From an uncultured Alphaproteobacteria bacterium (GTDB lineage Bacteria; Pseudomonadota; Alphaproteobacteria; HIMB59; GCA-002718135): a stretch of 62,092 nucleotides of DNA. The translations under genes and the position numbers were made by a program. Below are positions 1-8,473 of this stretch, piece by piece (within the stretch, counting starts at the first letter, position 1; each line of letters starts with the position of its first letter). Below the pieces are notes generated by a model. The model ran no database searches, was not told the DNA's origin, and was given only the letters and a program-made list of their open reading frames with translations. The stretch covers positions 1-62,092 of the forward strand of contig CACONS010000007.1 in NCBI GenBank assembly GCA_902628645.1, read 5' to 3'.

Positions 1-534
1 ACTATTGAGTTCTTTCATAAAGATATCAATACAAATAATGTGTAAGGCAAAAAATAATGCAGCAATAAACAGGAGTGAATCTGATTGTTGTATTTCTAAT
101 GATTGATTAGATGATAAAAGATATGATCCATATAAACAAAGTAAAATTGCAATCCATATTATCCAATGAACTTGTTTTTTAATTATGAATCTTGAAATTA
201 TACCGACAAAAGGAACATACAGTGTACTAAGAAAAGCAGCATTTGATATCAATGATTTTTGTAAAGCATATTGTTGCAAACCCATACCACCAAAAAGAAA
301 AAAACCTGTTGCCAAACATAGATAAATTTTCTTTTTATCATTTAATATTTTTGAAAGGTTTCGTCGTTCTAGATAAATTGCAAATGGAACTACTGTTAAA
401 AAAGCAAAAAAGAATCTTCCAAAACTAAAGGTAAAAGGTCCTATAGCTCCCATTCCCGTAGTTTGACTTACAAATGCTGTTCCCCAAATAAGTGAGGCAA
501 TTAACATAAGTATGTTAGCTCTTGTATGACTCAT
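1..534 (-). CDS. EamA/DMT-family transporter, 3' end cut by window edge
   Basis: The frame opens at an ATG (532-534) and reads 178 codons to the left edge without a stop. The protein begins MSHTRANILMLIASLIWG and continues through repeated hydrophobic helices. The early GxxF/SLIWGTAF helix and the FFLFGGMGLQQYALQ segment are typical of EamA (drug/metabolite transporter) proteins, which have ten helices in two repeats. About five to six helices are visible, so a little under half is probably missing. Substrate is unknown; the family exports or imports amino acids, nucleosides and other small metabolites at the inner membrane. It lies 25 bp downstream of the yejA-like gene on the same strand and could be cotranscribed with it. 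Confidence 0.85.
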   Translation of the reverse strand, partial: MSHTRANILMLIASLIWGTAFVSQTTGMGAIGPFTFSFGRFFFAFLTVVPFAIYLERRNLSKILNDKKKIYLCLATGFFLFGGMGLQQYALQKSLISNAAFLSTLYVPFVGIISRFIIKKQVHWIIWIAILLCLYGSYLLSSNQSLEIQQSDSLLFIAALFFALHIICIDIFMKELNS

Positions 535-559
535 AAAGTTTTTTGATTAATTTATTATT

Positions 560-2350
560 TTATTGTTTATCTTTATTAATCCACCAAGACTCAATTACAA
601 TTCCGTAAAGTGGAATTTTATCAGGATATTCAAAAAAATCCCAATAGGCAATTCTGTCTTTGTTGCTATGATAAAGAGGAACTACATAGTGACCCCATAA
701 TAATACCCTATCAAGTGCGTGTATTGCAGTTGTTAATTCTTCTCTATTTGTAGCACTAATTAGTTTTTCAATTAATGCATCTACAGCAGGACTACTAATA
801 CCAGGATAATTTCTGCTTCCATCTTTTTGGCCAACTTCTGATCCCCAATAAAATTGTTGCTCATTTCCTGGGCTTAAGCTGACTCCCCAGTATCTTTTAA
901 TCATATCAAAATCATAACTTAACAGACGTTCTTGATATTGAGATGAGTCAACAGTTCTTACATCCATTGTAATACCAAGTTTTTTTAAATTACTTTGATA
1001 GGCTAAGGCAATCTTCTCATCAGATGGGCTGACAATTAAGAACTCGAACTTGAATTCCTTTCCATCTTTTATGAGTTTACCATTTTCAACTAACCATCCT
1101 TCTTTTTCAAGTATATCTTTTGCTTTCAATAGATTTTTACGATCATTGCCACTTCCATCTGTAATAGGTGGAGTAAATGTTTCTGTAAATACTTCTGCTG
1201 GAATTTCATTTTTCCATACATTCAATAATTCTAATTCATTTTTTGAAGGTAATCCTGAAGAAGCTAATGGTGAATTATCAAAATAACTATCTGTTCTCAC
1301 ATATGCATTTTGATATATTGTTTTATTAATCCATTCATGATCATAAGCGTAACTTAATGCAAGTCTAACATTTCTATTATTAAATATTTCACGTCTTGTA
1401 TTCATAACGAGACCATTCATTCCAACAGGTCTATCGTTATTCATTTCAGTGAGTATTACCTCGCCATTTTTGACTGCTTTAAAATCATACTCTGATAACC
1501 AACGCTTAACATTATATTCTCTTCTAAAGTCATATTCACCAACTTTAAAAGCTTCAACTAAGACATTCGAATCTTTATAATAATCATAAATAATTGAATC
1601 AAAATTATAGAGACCTTTATTTACAGGTAAATCTTTTGCCCAGTAATCTTCAACGCGTTTATATTTAATTTGACGGCCTGGATCGAGACTATCCACTTGG
1701 TATGGACCACTGCCTAGAGGTATTTCTAAGAATGTTTTTGTGACATCAAGATTTTCATAAAACTTTTTAGGAATGATTGGAAGGAAGCCTGCAATAATAA
1801 GAGGTAATTCTTTGTCCTCATTATTTTCAAAAATCATTTTTATTCCATTTTTTCCAATCAATTCAGTTTTAATAACTTTGCCATAAGTTTTTTTCTGATT
1901 TGGGGTACCTTTTGTTTGAAATGTTTCTAGACTAAATAATACGTCATTTTGTGTTATTGGCGATCCATCATGAAAGGTTGCATTTGAATTTAAATAAAAC
2001 GTTATAGATGATCTATCTGCAGGCAATTCCACTTTCTCAGCTATTAAACCATAGAGAGAGAATGCTTCGTCCCACACTCTTCTCATTAAAGTATCATTAA
2101 CATAACCAAGACCAGCAGCCTTAGAGCCTTTGAAAGCTACTCTGTTAAGATTATCAAAAGAACCATATGATCCAAATTTTACTGTTCCACCTTTAGGTGC
2201 GTTAGGATTTACATAATCTAAATGTGTAAAGTTACTGCTATATTTAGGAGTGCCATGCATTGCAATCCCATGAACTTTTTTTGCTGAAGCTAACTTTAGA
2301 GGTAATAAAAATAAATAAACAATAAATAGTAAGATTGAAAGATTTTTCAT
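560..2350 (-). CDS. YejA-like peptide ABC transporter substrate-binding protein
   Basis: A periplasmic solute-binding protein of the SBP_bac_5 (OppA/DppA/YejA) family, 596 aa, the usual length. Residues 1-23 form a signal peptide ending LASA. The mature start (HGIAMHGTPKYSSNFTHLDY, then VNPNAPKGGTVKFG) matches the YejA subgroup, which binds oligopeptides such as microcin C. The segment FHDGSPITQNDVLFSLET is the family signature. The partner permease and ATPase genes (yejB, yejE, yejF) are not in the window; the next gene downstream is an EamA transporter, so the binding protein is either separated from its permease or shared. The 86-bp gap to msrP is divergent. Peptide uptake is a family-level inference; the ligand is not known. 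Confidence 0.85.
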   Translation of the reverse strand: MKNLSILLFIVYLFLLPLKLASAKKVHGIAMHGTPKYSSNFTHLDYVNPNAPKGGTVKFGSYGSFDNLNRVAFKGSKAAGLGYVNDTLMRRVWDEAFSLYGLIAEKVELPADRSSITFYLNSNATFHDGSPITQNDVLFSLETFQTKGTPNQKKTYGKVIKTELIGKNGIKMIFENNEDKELPLIIAGFLPIIPKKFYENLDVTKTFLEIPLGSGPYQVDSLDPGRQIKYKRVEDYWAKDLPVNKGLYNFDSIIYDYYKDSNVLVEAFKVGEYDFRREYNVKRWLSEYDFKAVKNGEVILTEMNNDRPVGMNGLVMNTRREIFNNRNVRLALSYAYDHEWINKTIYQNAYVRTDSYFDNSPLASSGLPSKNELELLNVWKNEIPAEVFTETFTPPITDGSGNDRKNLLKAKDILEKEGWLVENGKLIKDGKEFKFEFLIVSPSDEKIALAYQSNLKKLGITMDVRTVDSSQYQERLLSYDFDMIKRYWGVSLSPGNEQQFYWGSEVGQKDGSRNYPGISSPAVDALIEKLISATNREELTTAIHALDRVLLWGHYVVPLYHSNKDRIAYWDFFEYPDKIPLYGIVIESWWINKDKQ

Positions 2351-2436
2351 ATATTTACACTAACAATTTAAATGGATTTGATAAAGATGTTCTTAACATT
2401 ACTACAATTTTAGATTTATTAATATATATCTAAAAT

Positions 2437-3354
2437 ATGAAGATTTTAAGCTCTGAAATTACACCATACAAAACCTATTTAAACAGACGTAAGTTTATCA
2501 AAGGCTCATTAGCAAGTGCTTTGTTGGCTACAGTATCATCATCAGCTCTTGCTAATCATAATAATGACTCTTCAATTTATAATAAATATTTAAATGAAAA
2601 TGACAAACTTAATTCCTACGAAGAAATTACAACCTATAATAATTTTTATGAGTTTGGTACTCATAAAAAACATCCTCACTTAAACTCTGGAGATTTTAAA
2701 CCTACTCCATGGTCAATAAAAATAGATGGTCTAGTGAAAAAACCTCAAATATTAGACTTAGAAAAAATTTTATCAAATGTAACAATAGAAGATAGAGTAT
2801 ATCGATTAAGATGCGTTGAAGCATGGTCCATGGTTATTCCTTGGCAAGGTTTTCAATTATCTGAACTTATAAAAATGGTAGAACCTTTAAGTTCAGCAAA
2901 GTATGTTCAGTTTGTAACAGTATTCAGACCAGAGGAAATGCCAGGACAGCAAAAAAGAACAATAATCTGGCCATACAGAGAAGGGCTACGAATGGATGAA
3001 GCAATGAATCCATTAACAATACTAGCAACTGGTTTATATGGACACGAGATGCCTAATCAAAATGGTGCACCTATAAGATTAGTTGTTCCATGGAAGTATG
3101 GTTTTAAATCAATTAAATCTATTGTTGAAATTAGATTTTTAGATACACAACCGGAAACATCATGGGAAACTCTAGCTCCTTGGGAATATGGATTTTATGC
3201 AAATGTAAATCCTCAAGTTGATCACCCTAGATGGAGTCAATCTACAGAAAGAAGAATCGGAGAATTTAAAAGAAGACAAACACTTATGTTTAATGGCTAT
3301 CATGAAGAAGTGGCTGATCTTTACAAAGATTTAGATTTAACAAAATTTTATTAA
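2437..3354 (+). CDS. msrP: Periplasmic protein-methionine-sulfoxide reductase, catalytic subunit MsrP
   Basis: A 305-aa molybdopterin enzyme of the sulfite-oxidase fold (YedY/MsrP) that repairs oxidised methionine residues in envelope proteins. A twin-arginine signal is visible (NRRKFIKG, arginines 17-18), followed by a hydrophobic stretch ending SSALA, so it is exported folded by Tat. The molybdenum-ligand cysteine is Cys126 in YRLRCVEAWSM. The conserved segments GLYGHEMPNQNGAPIRLVVP and KYGFKSIKSI are present. msrQ starts three bases after the stop, forming the usual msrPQ operon in which MsrQ feeds electrons from the quinone pool. Length and motifs are complete. Confidence 0.95.
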   Translation: MKILSSEITPYKTYLNRRKFIKGSLASALLATVSSSALANHNNDSSIYNKYLNENDKLNSYEEITTYNNFYEFGTHKKHPHLNSGDFKPTPWSIKIDGLVKKPQILDLEKILSNVTIEDRVYRLRCVEAWSMVIPWQGFQLSELIKMVEPLSSAKYVQFVTVFRPEEMPGQQKRTIIWPYREGLRMDEAMNPLTILATGLYGHEMPNQNGAPIRLVVPWKYGFKSIKSIVEIRFLDTQPETSWETLAPWEYGFYANVNPQVDHPRWSQSTERRIGEFKRRQTLMFNGYHEEVADLYKDLDLTKFY

Positions 3355-3357
3355 TGA

Positions 3358-3963
3358 ATGTTTTCAGCTAGAAACTTTAATCGTAGTAAGCCATTCTTAT
3401 TTATATTAATATTATTTCCAAGCCTTTTATGGGCATATCAATTTGTTACGGGAAATTTAGGAGTTAATCCAATCGAAAATTTGATGGATGAATTAGGCTT
3501 AATGGCATTAAGATTAATAATAATTACTCTTATGATTACTAGTTTATCAAACATCAAGATACTAAAATCAATAGTTGTATTTAGAAGAATGGTTGGCCTG
3601 TTTGCCTTTTATTATGTCTTCTTACATTTCTCAACCTATATAGTTTTAGATCATTTTTTAGATATACAATTTATCATACAAGATATTATGAAAAGGCCAT
3701 TTATTACTTTTGGTTTTATAAGTTTTATTTTTTTAATACCACTTGCAAGTACCTCAACAAATAATATGATTAAAAAACTTGGTTTCAAATTATGGAAGAG
3801 AATTCACTATCTAATTTATCCAGCAGCAATTTTAGCAAGTATGCATTTTTATGTTTTAGTTCGAGCTGACAAAACAGAGCCAATAATATACATGGGTATA
3901 ATTATACTTTTATTACTTCACAGAATATTTAAAAGACTTACTCGTCCTCAGTTGGCTCAGTAA
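3358..3963 (+). CDS. msrQ: Heme-binding membrane subunit MsrQ
   Basis: A 201-aa integral membrane cytochrome b of the ferric-reductase-like family that passes electrons to MsrP. About six helices are visible. Candidate heme-ligand histidines lie in the YYVFLHFSTYIVLDHF helix pair and in RIHYLIYPAAILASMHFYVLV, as expected for MsrQ. It follows msrP by three bases and should be translated from the same message. Its last 26 bases overlap the 3' end of the convergent MFS gene, so the two transcripts run into each other with no obvious terminator between them. Confidence 0.92.
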   Translation: MFSARNFNRSKPFLFILILFPSLLWAYQFVTGNLGVNPIENLMDELGLMALRLIIITLMITSLSNIKILKSIVVFRRMVGLFAFYYVFLHFSTYIVLDHFLDIQFIIQDIMKRPFITFGFISFIFLIPLASTSTNNMIKKLGFKLWKRIHYLIYPAAILASMHFYVLVRADKTEPIIYMGIIILLLLHRIFKRLTRPQLAQ

Positions 3964-5176
3964 CAGGGTTCATTTCCATACCAGCTGGACTAATATTTCG
4001 TGGTAAAGGATTGTACTGTGATTCAAGATCACGTGGTTTAGTTCTTTGTGTCATTCTATACAAACCAAATAATCCTAGCAGTCCATGTATTAAAAATAAA
4101 TAGATGTAAAAACCTAATGCCCCTAAGATTTCCATGAATCCAGAAACAAACAGAGGTCCAATAATTGATCCAATTCCAATAAGTATGCCAAAGGTTGCAC
4201 TTGCTGACACTATTTCATTAGGTTGTAAAAAATCATTTGTATGAGCAACCGTCAGTGAGTACATTGGCAAACAAGCAATTGAAAAAAGGCCGGTAAAAAT
4301 AAAAAATAATGTAAGTGGCATAAAGCTTGCAAAAACAAAAAATAAACTCAAGGCTGAAGCTATAAAAGAAACACCAATAAGAATTACACGTCTATCTATT
4401 CTATCTGATAAATACCCTATTGGCCATTGAGATAGGGCACCAGCTGATGTTATGATCATCATATACAAAGAAATTTCAAACAAGCTTAAATTAATTGATG
4501 AAGCATAAATTGCACCATACCCAAAAACTGCACTATGAGATAAACCAGTTGCTAAAGCACCAACAAAACCTAAGGGTGAAACAGTATAAAATTCTTTTAA
4601 AGAAAAAAATTTAGGACTTTCTGTGTTAGGCTGCTCTGTTGAAGATAGAAGAATAGGAAGAAGTGCAAATGATAATAAGATTGATACTAAAATAAATAAA
4701 TCCACTTTCGCGGGATCACCTAAATTTAATAAAAATTGCCCTGCTCCAACAAAAACAAATGTAATAATCATATAAACGGAAAGCAATTGTCCACGAGTTT
4801 GATTAGTTGATTTTTCATTCAACCAACTCTCCATTATTACATAAATACCAGCAAGACTTAACCCAGTTAATATTCTTATAAACATCCACGAATACGGATG
4901 AACAAATACTGAGTGTAATAATATAGCGATAGATGCAAGAGATGCTAAAGCAGCAAAAACTCTTATGTGACCAACACGTTGTAAAAAAATGGGAATTGTT
5001 AATGCGCCAGTTAAGTATCCAACGTAATAACCAGCTATAATAAGTCCTGATGCAAAAAAACTAAAACCTTCTAAAACAGAACGCACACCAATTAGTGTTC
5101 CTTGCAATCCATGACCAAGACAGATTAAGCCAAAGCCAAAGAAAAGGGCCCATGTGTTTTGTAGTACCTTAAACAT
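3938..5176 (-). CDS. MFS transporter (YcaD-like)
   Basis: A 412-aa major facilitator superfamily protein with about twelve hydrophobic helices. The cytoplasmic MFS signature appears in the second half as GYLSDRIDRRVILIG (residues about 255-269). The N-terminal half has GYLTGALTIPIFLQRVGHIR at the same structural place. The overall look (GLQGTLIGVRSVLEGFS, MESWLNEKSTNQTRGQLL) resembles the YcaD group of MFS proteins, whose substrates are unknown. A short charged C-terminal tail ends TEPTEDE. It lies 22 bp downstream of the TIGR02300 gene on the same strand, and its end overlaps the convergent msrQ. Confidence 0.85.
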   Translation of the reverse strand: MFKVLQNTWALFFGFGLICLGHGLQGTLIGVRSVLEGFSFFASGLIIAGYYVGYLTGALTIPIFLQRVGHIRVFAALASLASIAILLHSVFVHPYSWMFIRILTGLSLAGIYVIMESWLNEKSTNQTRGQLLSVYMIITFVFVGAGQFLLNLGDPAKVDLFILVSILLSFALLPILLSSTEQPNTESPKFFSLKEFYTVSPLGFVGALATGLSHSAVFGYGAIYASSINLSLFEISLYMMIITSAGALSQWPIGYLSDRIDRRVILIGVSFIASALSLFFVFASFMPLTLFFIFTGLFSIACLPMYSLTVAHTNDFLQPNEIVSASATFGILIGIGSIIGPLFVSGFMEILGALGFYIYLFLIHGLLGLFGLYRMTQRTKPRDLESQYNPLPRNISPAGMEMNPVTEPTEDE

Positions 5177-5198
5177 CTTCTAAATTTTTATTGAAATT

Positions 5199-5552
5199 TT
5201 AGTATTCTTCTTCGCCGTCTTCTTTAGGTTTAATACCTTCGGCTATTGGATCAATTTCTGTTTCGTCTTCTAATAAAACAGTATCGTCCTCTAAATTGTC
5301 TTCATTATTATCCAAATCCAAATTATCGATATCAAGATCATCATCTTTTTCTTTTGGTTTTGGAGGAATAGGATTTGTTAAAGGGGCCGCATTAGTACTT
5401 CCTGGTTTTCTTCCACGTCTTGGCCTAGTCATAGTAGTAACTTCAATTTCCTTACCACATTCAGGACATTCAAGTTCAGTTCTTCCTAAATCGTAGTATT
5501 GTTTACTACACATTGGACATATTCTTTTTTGACCCCAAGATTCTTTGTACAT
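5199..5552 (-). CDS. TIGR02300 (FYDLN acid domain) zinc-ribbon protein
   Basis: A 117-aa protein nearly restricted to Alphaproteobacteria. The N-terminal zinc ribbon has CPMC (residues 12-15) and CPEC (29-32) around the YYDLGR motif that corresponds to FYDLN. A basic RPRRGRKPGS segment (43-52) resembles an AT-hook, and the last 50 residues are very acidic (DDDLDIDNLDLDNNEDNLED). Function is unknown; the domain layout suggests a nucleic-acid or RNA-polymerase-associated small protein, but that is inference. It lies two bases downstream of the CHCC zinc-finger gene, and the two probably form one unit with the MFS gene. Confidence 0.88.
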   Translation of the reverse strand: MYKESWGQKRICPMCSKQYYDLGRTELECPECGKEIEVTTMTRPRRGRKPGSTNAAPLTNPIPPKPKEKDDDLDIDNLDLDNNEDNLEDDTVLLEDETEIDPIAEGIKPKEDGEEEY

Positions 5553-5554
5553 CT

Positions 5555-5725
5555 CTATTCTTCTTTTTTTATAAATACTTTACCACAATAACCACAAATA
5601 ATTTTATTCTGATTATTAAAGGTATAATAAACTGCGGGATGTCCTAAACCATCTTCACCACCATCGCAAGAGATAGTTTCAGTTTTTGAATCTACTTCTA
5701 CAATATCCTCAGTCATAAAAGTCAT
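5555..5725 (-). CDS. Small CHCC-type zinc-finger protein (NDUFS6-like)
   Basis: A 56-aa gene. It reads from ATG at 5723-5725 (a second ATG three codons in, at 5714-5716, is an alternative) to TAG at 5555-5557. The protein carries Cys20, His29, Cys44 and Cys47, i.e. C-x8-H-x14-C-x2-C, in CDGGEDGLGHPAVYYTF and IICGYCGKVFI. This is the zf-CHCC domain (PF10276) shared with the mitochondrial complex I accessory subunit NDUFS6, common as a stand-alone protein in Alphaproteobacteria. A role in respiratory complex I is inferred from the mitochondrial relative. It sits two bases upstream of the TIGR02300 gene on the same strand. Confidence 0.88.
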   Translation of the reverse strand: MTFMTEDIVEVDSKTETISCDGGEDGLGHPAVYYTFNNQNKIICGYCGKVFIKKEE

Positions 5726-5760
5726 ATAAAATTTTAGTACAAAAAGTCTATATTTTTTGC

Positions 5761-6609
5761 TTAAAGAATTTGAAAATAAACAACCGAAATACCACTCACT
5801 ATTAAAATAGAAGGAATTATTCTAGATTTTGCATTCTTCTCAAATAAGAAAACCATCCCAATAATCGCAGCAAAGACTATGCTTATTTCTCTAATACTAG
5901 AGACATAAGCTATTTCTATAAATTGCATGCTCCATACTACAATTGCGTAACTACTTGTTGCAAAAAAACCAGCAGCAATACCTGATCTAAAAGTGTACGT
6001 TTCTCTTTTTCGTAAACCATCTTTAGAGATCAAGCCAATAATTAATAATGGTATTCCATTAAGTGTGAAGAGCCAGTAAATATAGGAAAAACCATTTTCA
6101 GAAAGTCTAACCCCAACGCCGTCAACTAAAGTGTATGCCGTAATTAGAATAGCAGTTGATATAGCGAGAGCAAAACCTCTGAAGTTAAAAGATAAATTTT
6201 TAGAATATGAAATTAAAAATAATCCAATACAAACAATTAATATTCCAACAAAACCAGCAAAACTGATATCAGAACTTAAAAATAAAATACTAATGATTGC
6301 TACAAACAAACATGAACTTCCTCTAGAAATTGGATAAATGTAAGAGAGATCTCCGTATCTATAAGAATAAATTACATTTAATCTATAAATGACATGTATG
6401 ATAACGGTTGCAATTAAAAAACACCAAACCTCTAAAGTTGGAAATGGTACAGTAAATGTTAAAGGTAAAAAAATAGTAACTTCTAAGACAGACGTTATAC
6501 CCATTAATGATAAAGGGTTCTTACTTGATTTTATTATAGCGCTCCAAACTGCATGACACAGAGCAGAAACAAGAATTAAGATAAAAATAAAATTTACTGA
6601 CAATGTCAT
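5761..6609 (-). CDS. EamA/DMT-family transporter attached to the ABC operon
   Basis: A 282-aa inner-membrane protein with ten predicted helices in two EamA repeats. The first repeat has ALCHAVWSAIIKSS and ends in YRYGDLSYIYPISRGSSCLF, a signature of one EamA subgroup; the second has ATSSYAIVVWSMQFIEIAYV. It starts 14 bp after the last ABC permease gene on the same strand, so it is probably the distal gene of that operon. Small-molecule exporters of this family are sometimes paired with catabolic operons to remove an intermediate or amine, but the substrate here is unknown. Confidence 0.85.
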   Translation of the reverse strand: MTLSVNFIFILILVSALCHAVWSAIIKSSKNPLSLMGITSVLEVTIFLPLTFTVPFPTLEVWCFLIATVIIHVIYRLNVIYSYRYGDLSYIYPISRGSSCLFVAIISILFLSSDISFAGFVGILIVCIGLFLISYSKNLSFNFRGFALAISTAILITAYTLVDGVGVRLSENGFSYIYWLFTLNGIPLLIIGLISKDGLRKRETYTFRSGIAAGFFATSSYAIVVWSMQFIEIAYVSSIREISIVFAAIIGMVFLFEKNAKSRIIPSILIVSGISVVYFQIL

Positions 6610-6623
6610 CAGTAGATAAGAAT

Positions 6624-7517
6624 TTACTTCATGCCTGTCAAAGTAATTCCTTCAATAAATCGTTTTTGAGCGATTATAAAAGCAACAATAAGAGGAACTG
6701 TTACTGTAACTATCGAAGCCATCATAGGACCAAATTCGTCACTATCAATTCCACCCCTGAATTCTCTTATACCAAGTGGTGGAGTAAACAGATCTCTATT
6801 TCCTGTTATTACCATGCGAGGCCAGAAATAATCATTCCAGTGTGCAACAACTGAGAATATTGCAAAAGCAAGTAACGCTGGTATTGCAGTTGGAAGCATT
6901 ACTTTCCATACAATTGCGTACTCTCCCATACCATCCATCCTGGCGGCATCAATTAATTCATCGGGCACAGTCATAAAAAATTGCCGCATTAAAAAGATTC
7001 CAAACACCGATATTGTCCAGGGTAGTATTAAGGCGGAATAAGTGTCAACTAATCCTGCCTGGGCCAACATAACATATAATGGAAGTGCAATTCCGTGAAC
7101 TGGAATGAGCAAGCAAAATAAAACCATTGAGAAAACAAATTCTCGTCCGTAAAACCGTAACTTAGCGAGTGCATACGCGCACGGTAAGGCGACTAAAACC
7201 TGAATGATAAAGATTGATAAAGTAACAATGACACCATTCATTAAGTATCTAGGAATAGGAGCTTTTTCAAAAGCAAACCAATAGTTGTATTGATATGGTT
7301 TCATTGTACATGTTTCTTCTGAATAACCAGTTTTAACACATACGGGAAACGTTTGAGTTTCTTGCGCACCAATGAGACCACCAGAAATTGATTGGATTTC
7401 TTGTTGAGACTTTAATGACATAGAAACCATCATATAAAAAGGGAGCATTACTACGATAGCACCAATAATTAAGATTGCATGTTTCCAACCTTCCCCAATA
7501 TATTGTTTAGCTTCCAT
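6624..7517 (-). CDS. CUT1/Ugp-type ABC transporter permease (MalG/UgpE-like)
   Basis: A 297-aa permease with six helices. The cytoplasmic EAA loop is visible as DELIDAARMDGMGEYAIVWK, followed by MLPTAIPALLAFAIFSVVAHWNDYFWP, typical of UgpE/MalG partners in carbohydrate and glycerol-3-phosphate importers. An unusual periplasmic segment near residues 60-75 contains two cysteines eight residues apart (VCVKTGYSEETC) that could form a disulfide. It overlaps the upstream permease by one base. The ATPase, two permeases and EamA gene make a leftward operon; the likely binding protein lies in the divergent operon (12580-13833). Confidence 0.9.
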   Translation of the reverse strand: MEAKQYIGEGWKHAILIIGAIVVMLPFYMMVSMSLKSQQEIQSISGGLIGAQETQTFPVCVKTGYSEETCTMKPYQYNYWFAFEKAPIPRYLMNGVIVTLSIFIIQVLVALPCAYALAKLRFYGREFVFSMVLFCLLIPVHGIALPLYVMLAQAGLVDTYSALILPWTISVFGIFLMRQFFMTVPDELIDAARMDGMGEYAIVWKVMLPTAIPALLAFAIFSVVAHWNDYFWPRMVITGNRDLFTPPLGIREFRGGIDSDEFGPMMASIVTVTVPLIVAFIIAQKRFIEGITLTGMK

Positions 7518-8473
7518 TAATAATGAACCCTCTTCTCAATGACATATCTTTGGAAAAATGTTAACACAAGAATAAATCCAATAAAAACAACAGTGATTGC
7601 TGCACCGATACTTGTTAAGTTTTGTTGAATAGCTTTTTCAAAGATTGCATACATCATGACATACGTTGTTTTTGATGGACCACCTTTAGTAAGTATTTCG
7701 ATTGTATCAAATACTTGAAATGTTCTAATGGTAGTAATAGTGACAACAAACAAAGTTGTTGGACCAAGCATTGGCCATGTAACAAGTTTAAATTGCTCCC
7801 ATGTAGATTTAGCCCCATCCATTTCTGCAGCTTGGTATAACTCCCTTGGTATACTTGTTAAGCCAGCTAAATATAAAACCATATTAAAACCAAAAGCCTG
7901 CCAAATTCCTATGAAACATACAGTCCAAATCGCAGTATTTTTTTGTTTTAACCAATATGGAAAATCCATGTTGTTTGCACATGCTACAGCATACCAGCTT
8001 TCTTGAGAGTCTACCCATGGCAACCAATGAAAACCAAGAATGAATTCCCTAACTCCCCCACACCCATTTGCTAAAAAACTATTTACAATTCCTAATGTTG
8101 GATGAAGAGTGAATTCCCATGCAATTGCCATTGCAAGAAGAGTTGCCATAACTGGAAGAAAGAAAATTGTTTTATATATATCAGCGCCAAACCTTAGTGA
8201 ATTTAAGAGCATAGCAGCACATAATCCAAGTACAACAGAAATTGGAACGACAACAATAACATACGTCGCTGTGGCCCAAATCATTTTGACATATGTTTTT
8301 CGATTGAACATCTTGTCATAATTTTCTAGTCCAACCCACTCGAATGTTTTGTTTCCTAAATTATAGTCAGTAAAAGAAATTCCTCCTGCAAGAAAAAGAG
8401 GAAAGATTAAAATAATTATCATCAGTATGATTGCTGGTGCAATAAACCATATGTGAGCTTTTGAATTATGCAT
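7517..8473 (-). CDS. CUT1/Ugp-type ABC transporter permease (MalF/UgpA-like)
   Basis: A 318-aa permease with six helices. The first helix is followed by FTDYNLGNKTFEWVGLENY, the family's periplasmic entry motif. The EAA loop reads PRELYQAAEMDGAKSTWEQF then WPMLGPTTLFVVTITT. A periplasmic segment of about 40 residues, rich in W, C and Q (around residues 138-180), is longer than in typical UgpA proteins. The gene overlaps the ATPase gene by eight bases and abuts the second permease, so the three products are translationally coupled. Import of a phosphonate or phosphate ester is inferred from the neighbouring phnA and phnY. Confidence 0.9.
   Translation of the reverse strand: MHNSKAHIWFIAPAIILMIIILIFPLFLAGGISFTDYNLGNKTFEWVGLENYDKMFNRKTYVKMIWATATYVIVVVPISVVLGLCAAMLLNSLRFGADIYKTIFFLPVMATLLAMAIAWEFTLHPTLGIVNSFLANGCGGVREFILGFHWLPWVDSQESWYAVACANNMDFPYWLKQKNTAIWTVCFIGIWQAFGFNMVLYLAGLTSIPRELYQAAEMDGAKSTWEQFKLVTWPMLGPTTLFVVTITTIRTFQVFDTIEILTKGGPSKTTYVMMYAIFEKAIQQNLTSIGAAITVVFIGFILVLTFFQRYVIEKRVHY

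Noticed and set aside
243-428. Open frame of 61 codons on the plus strand
   Set aside because: It lies inside the EamA-family gene on the minus strand and has no gene-like features.
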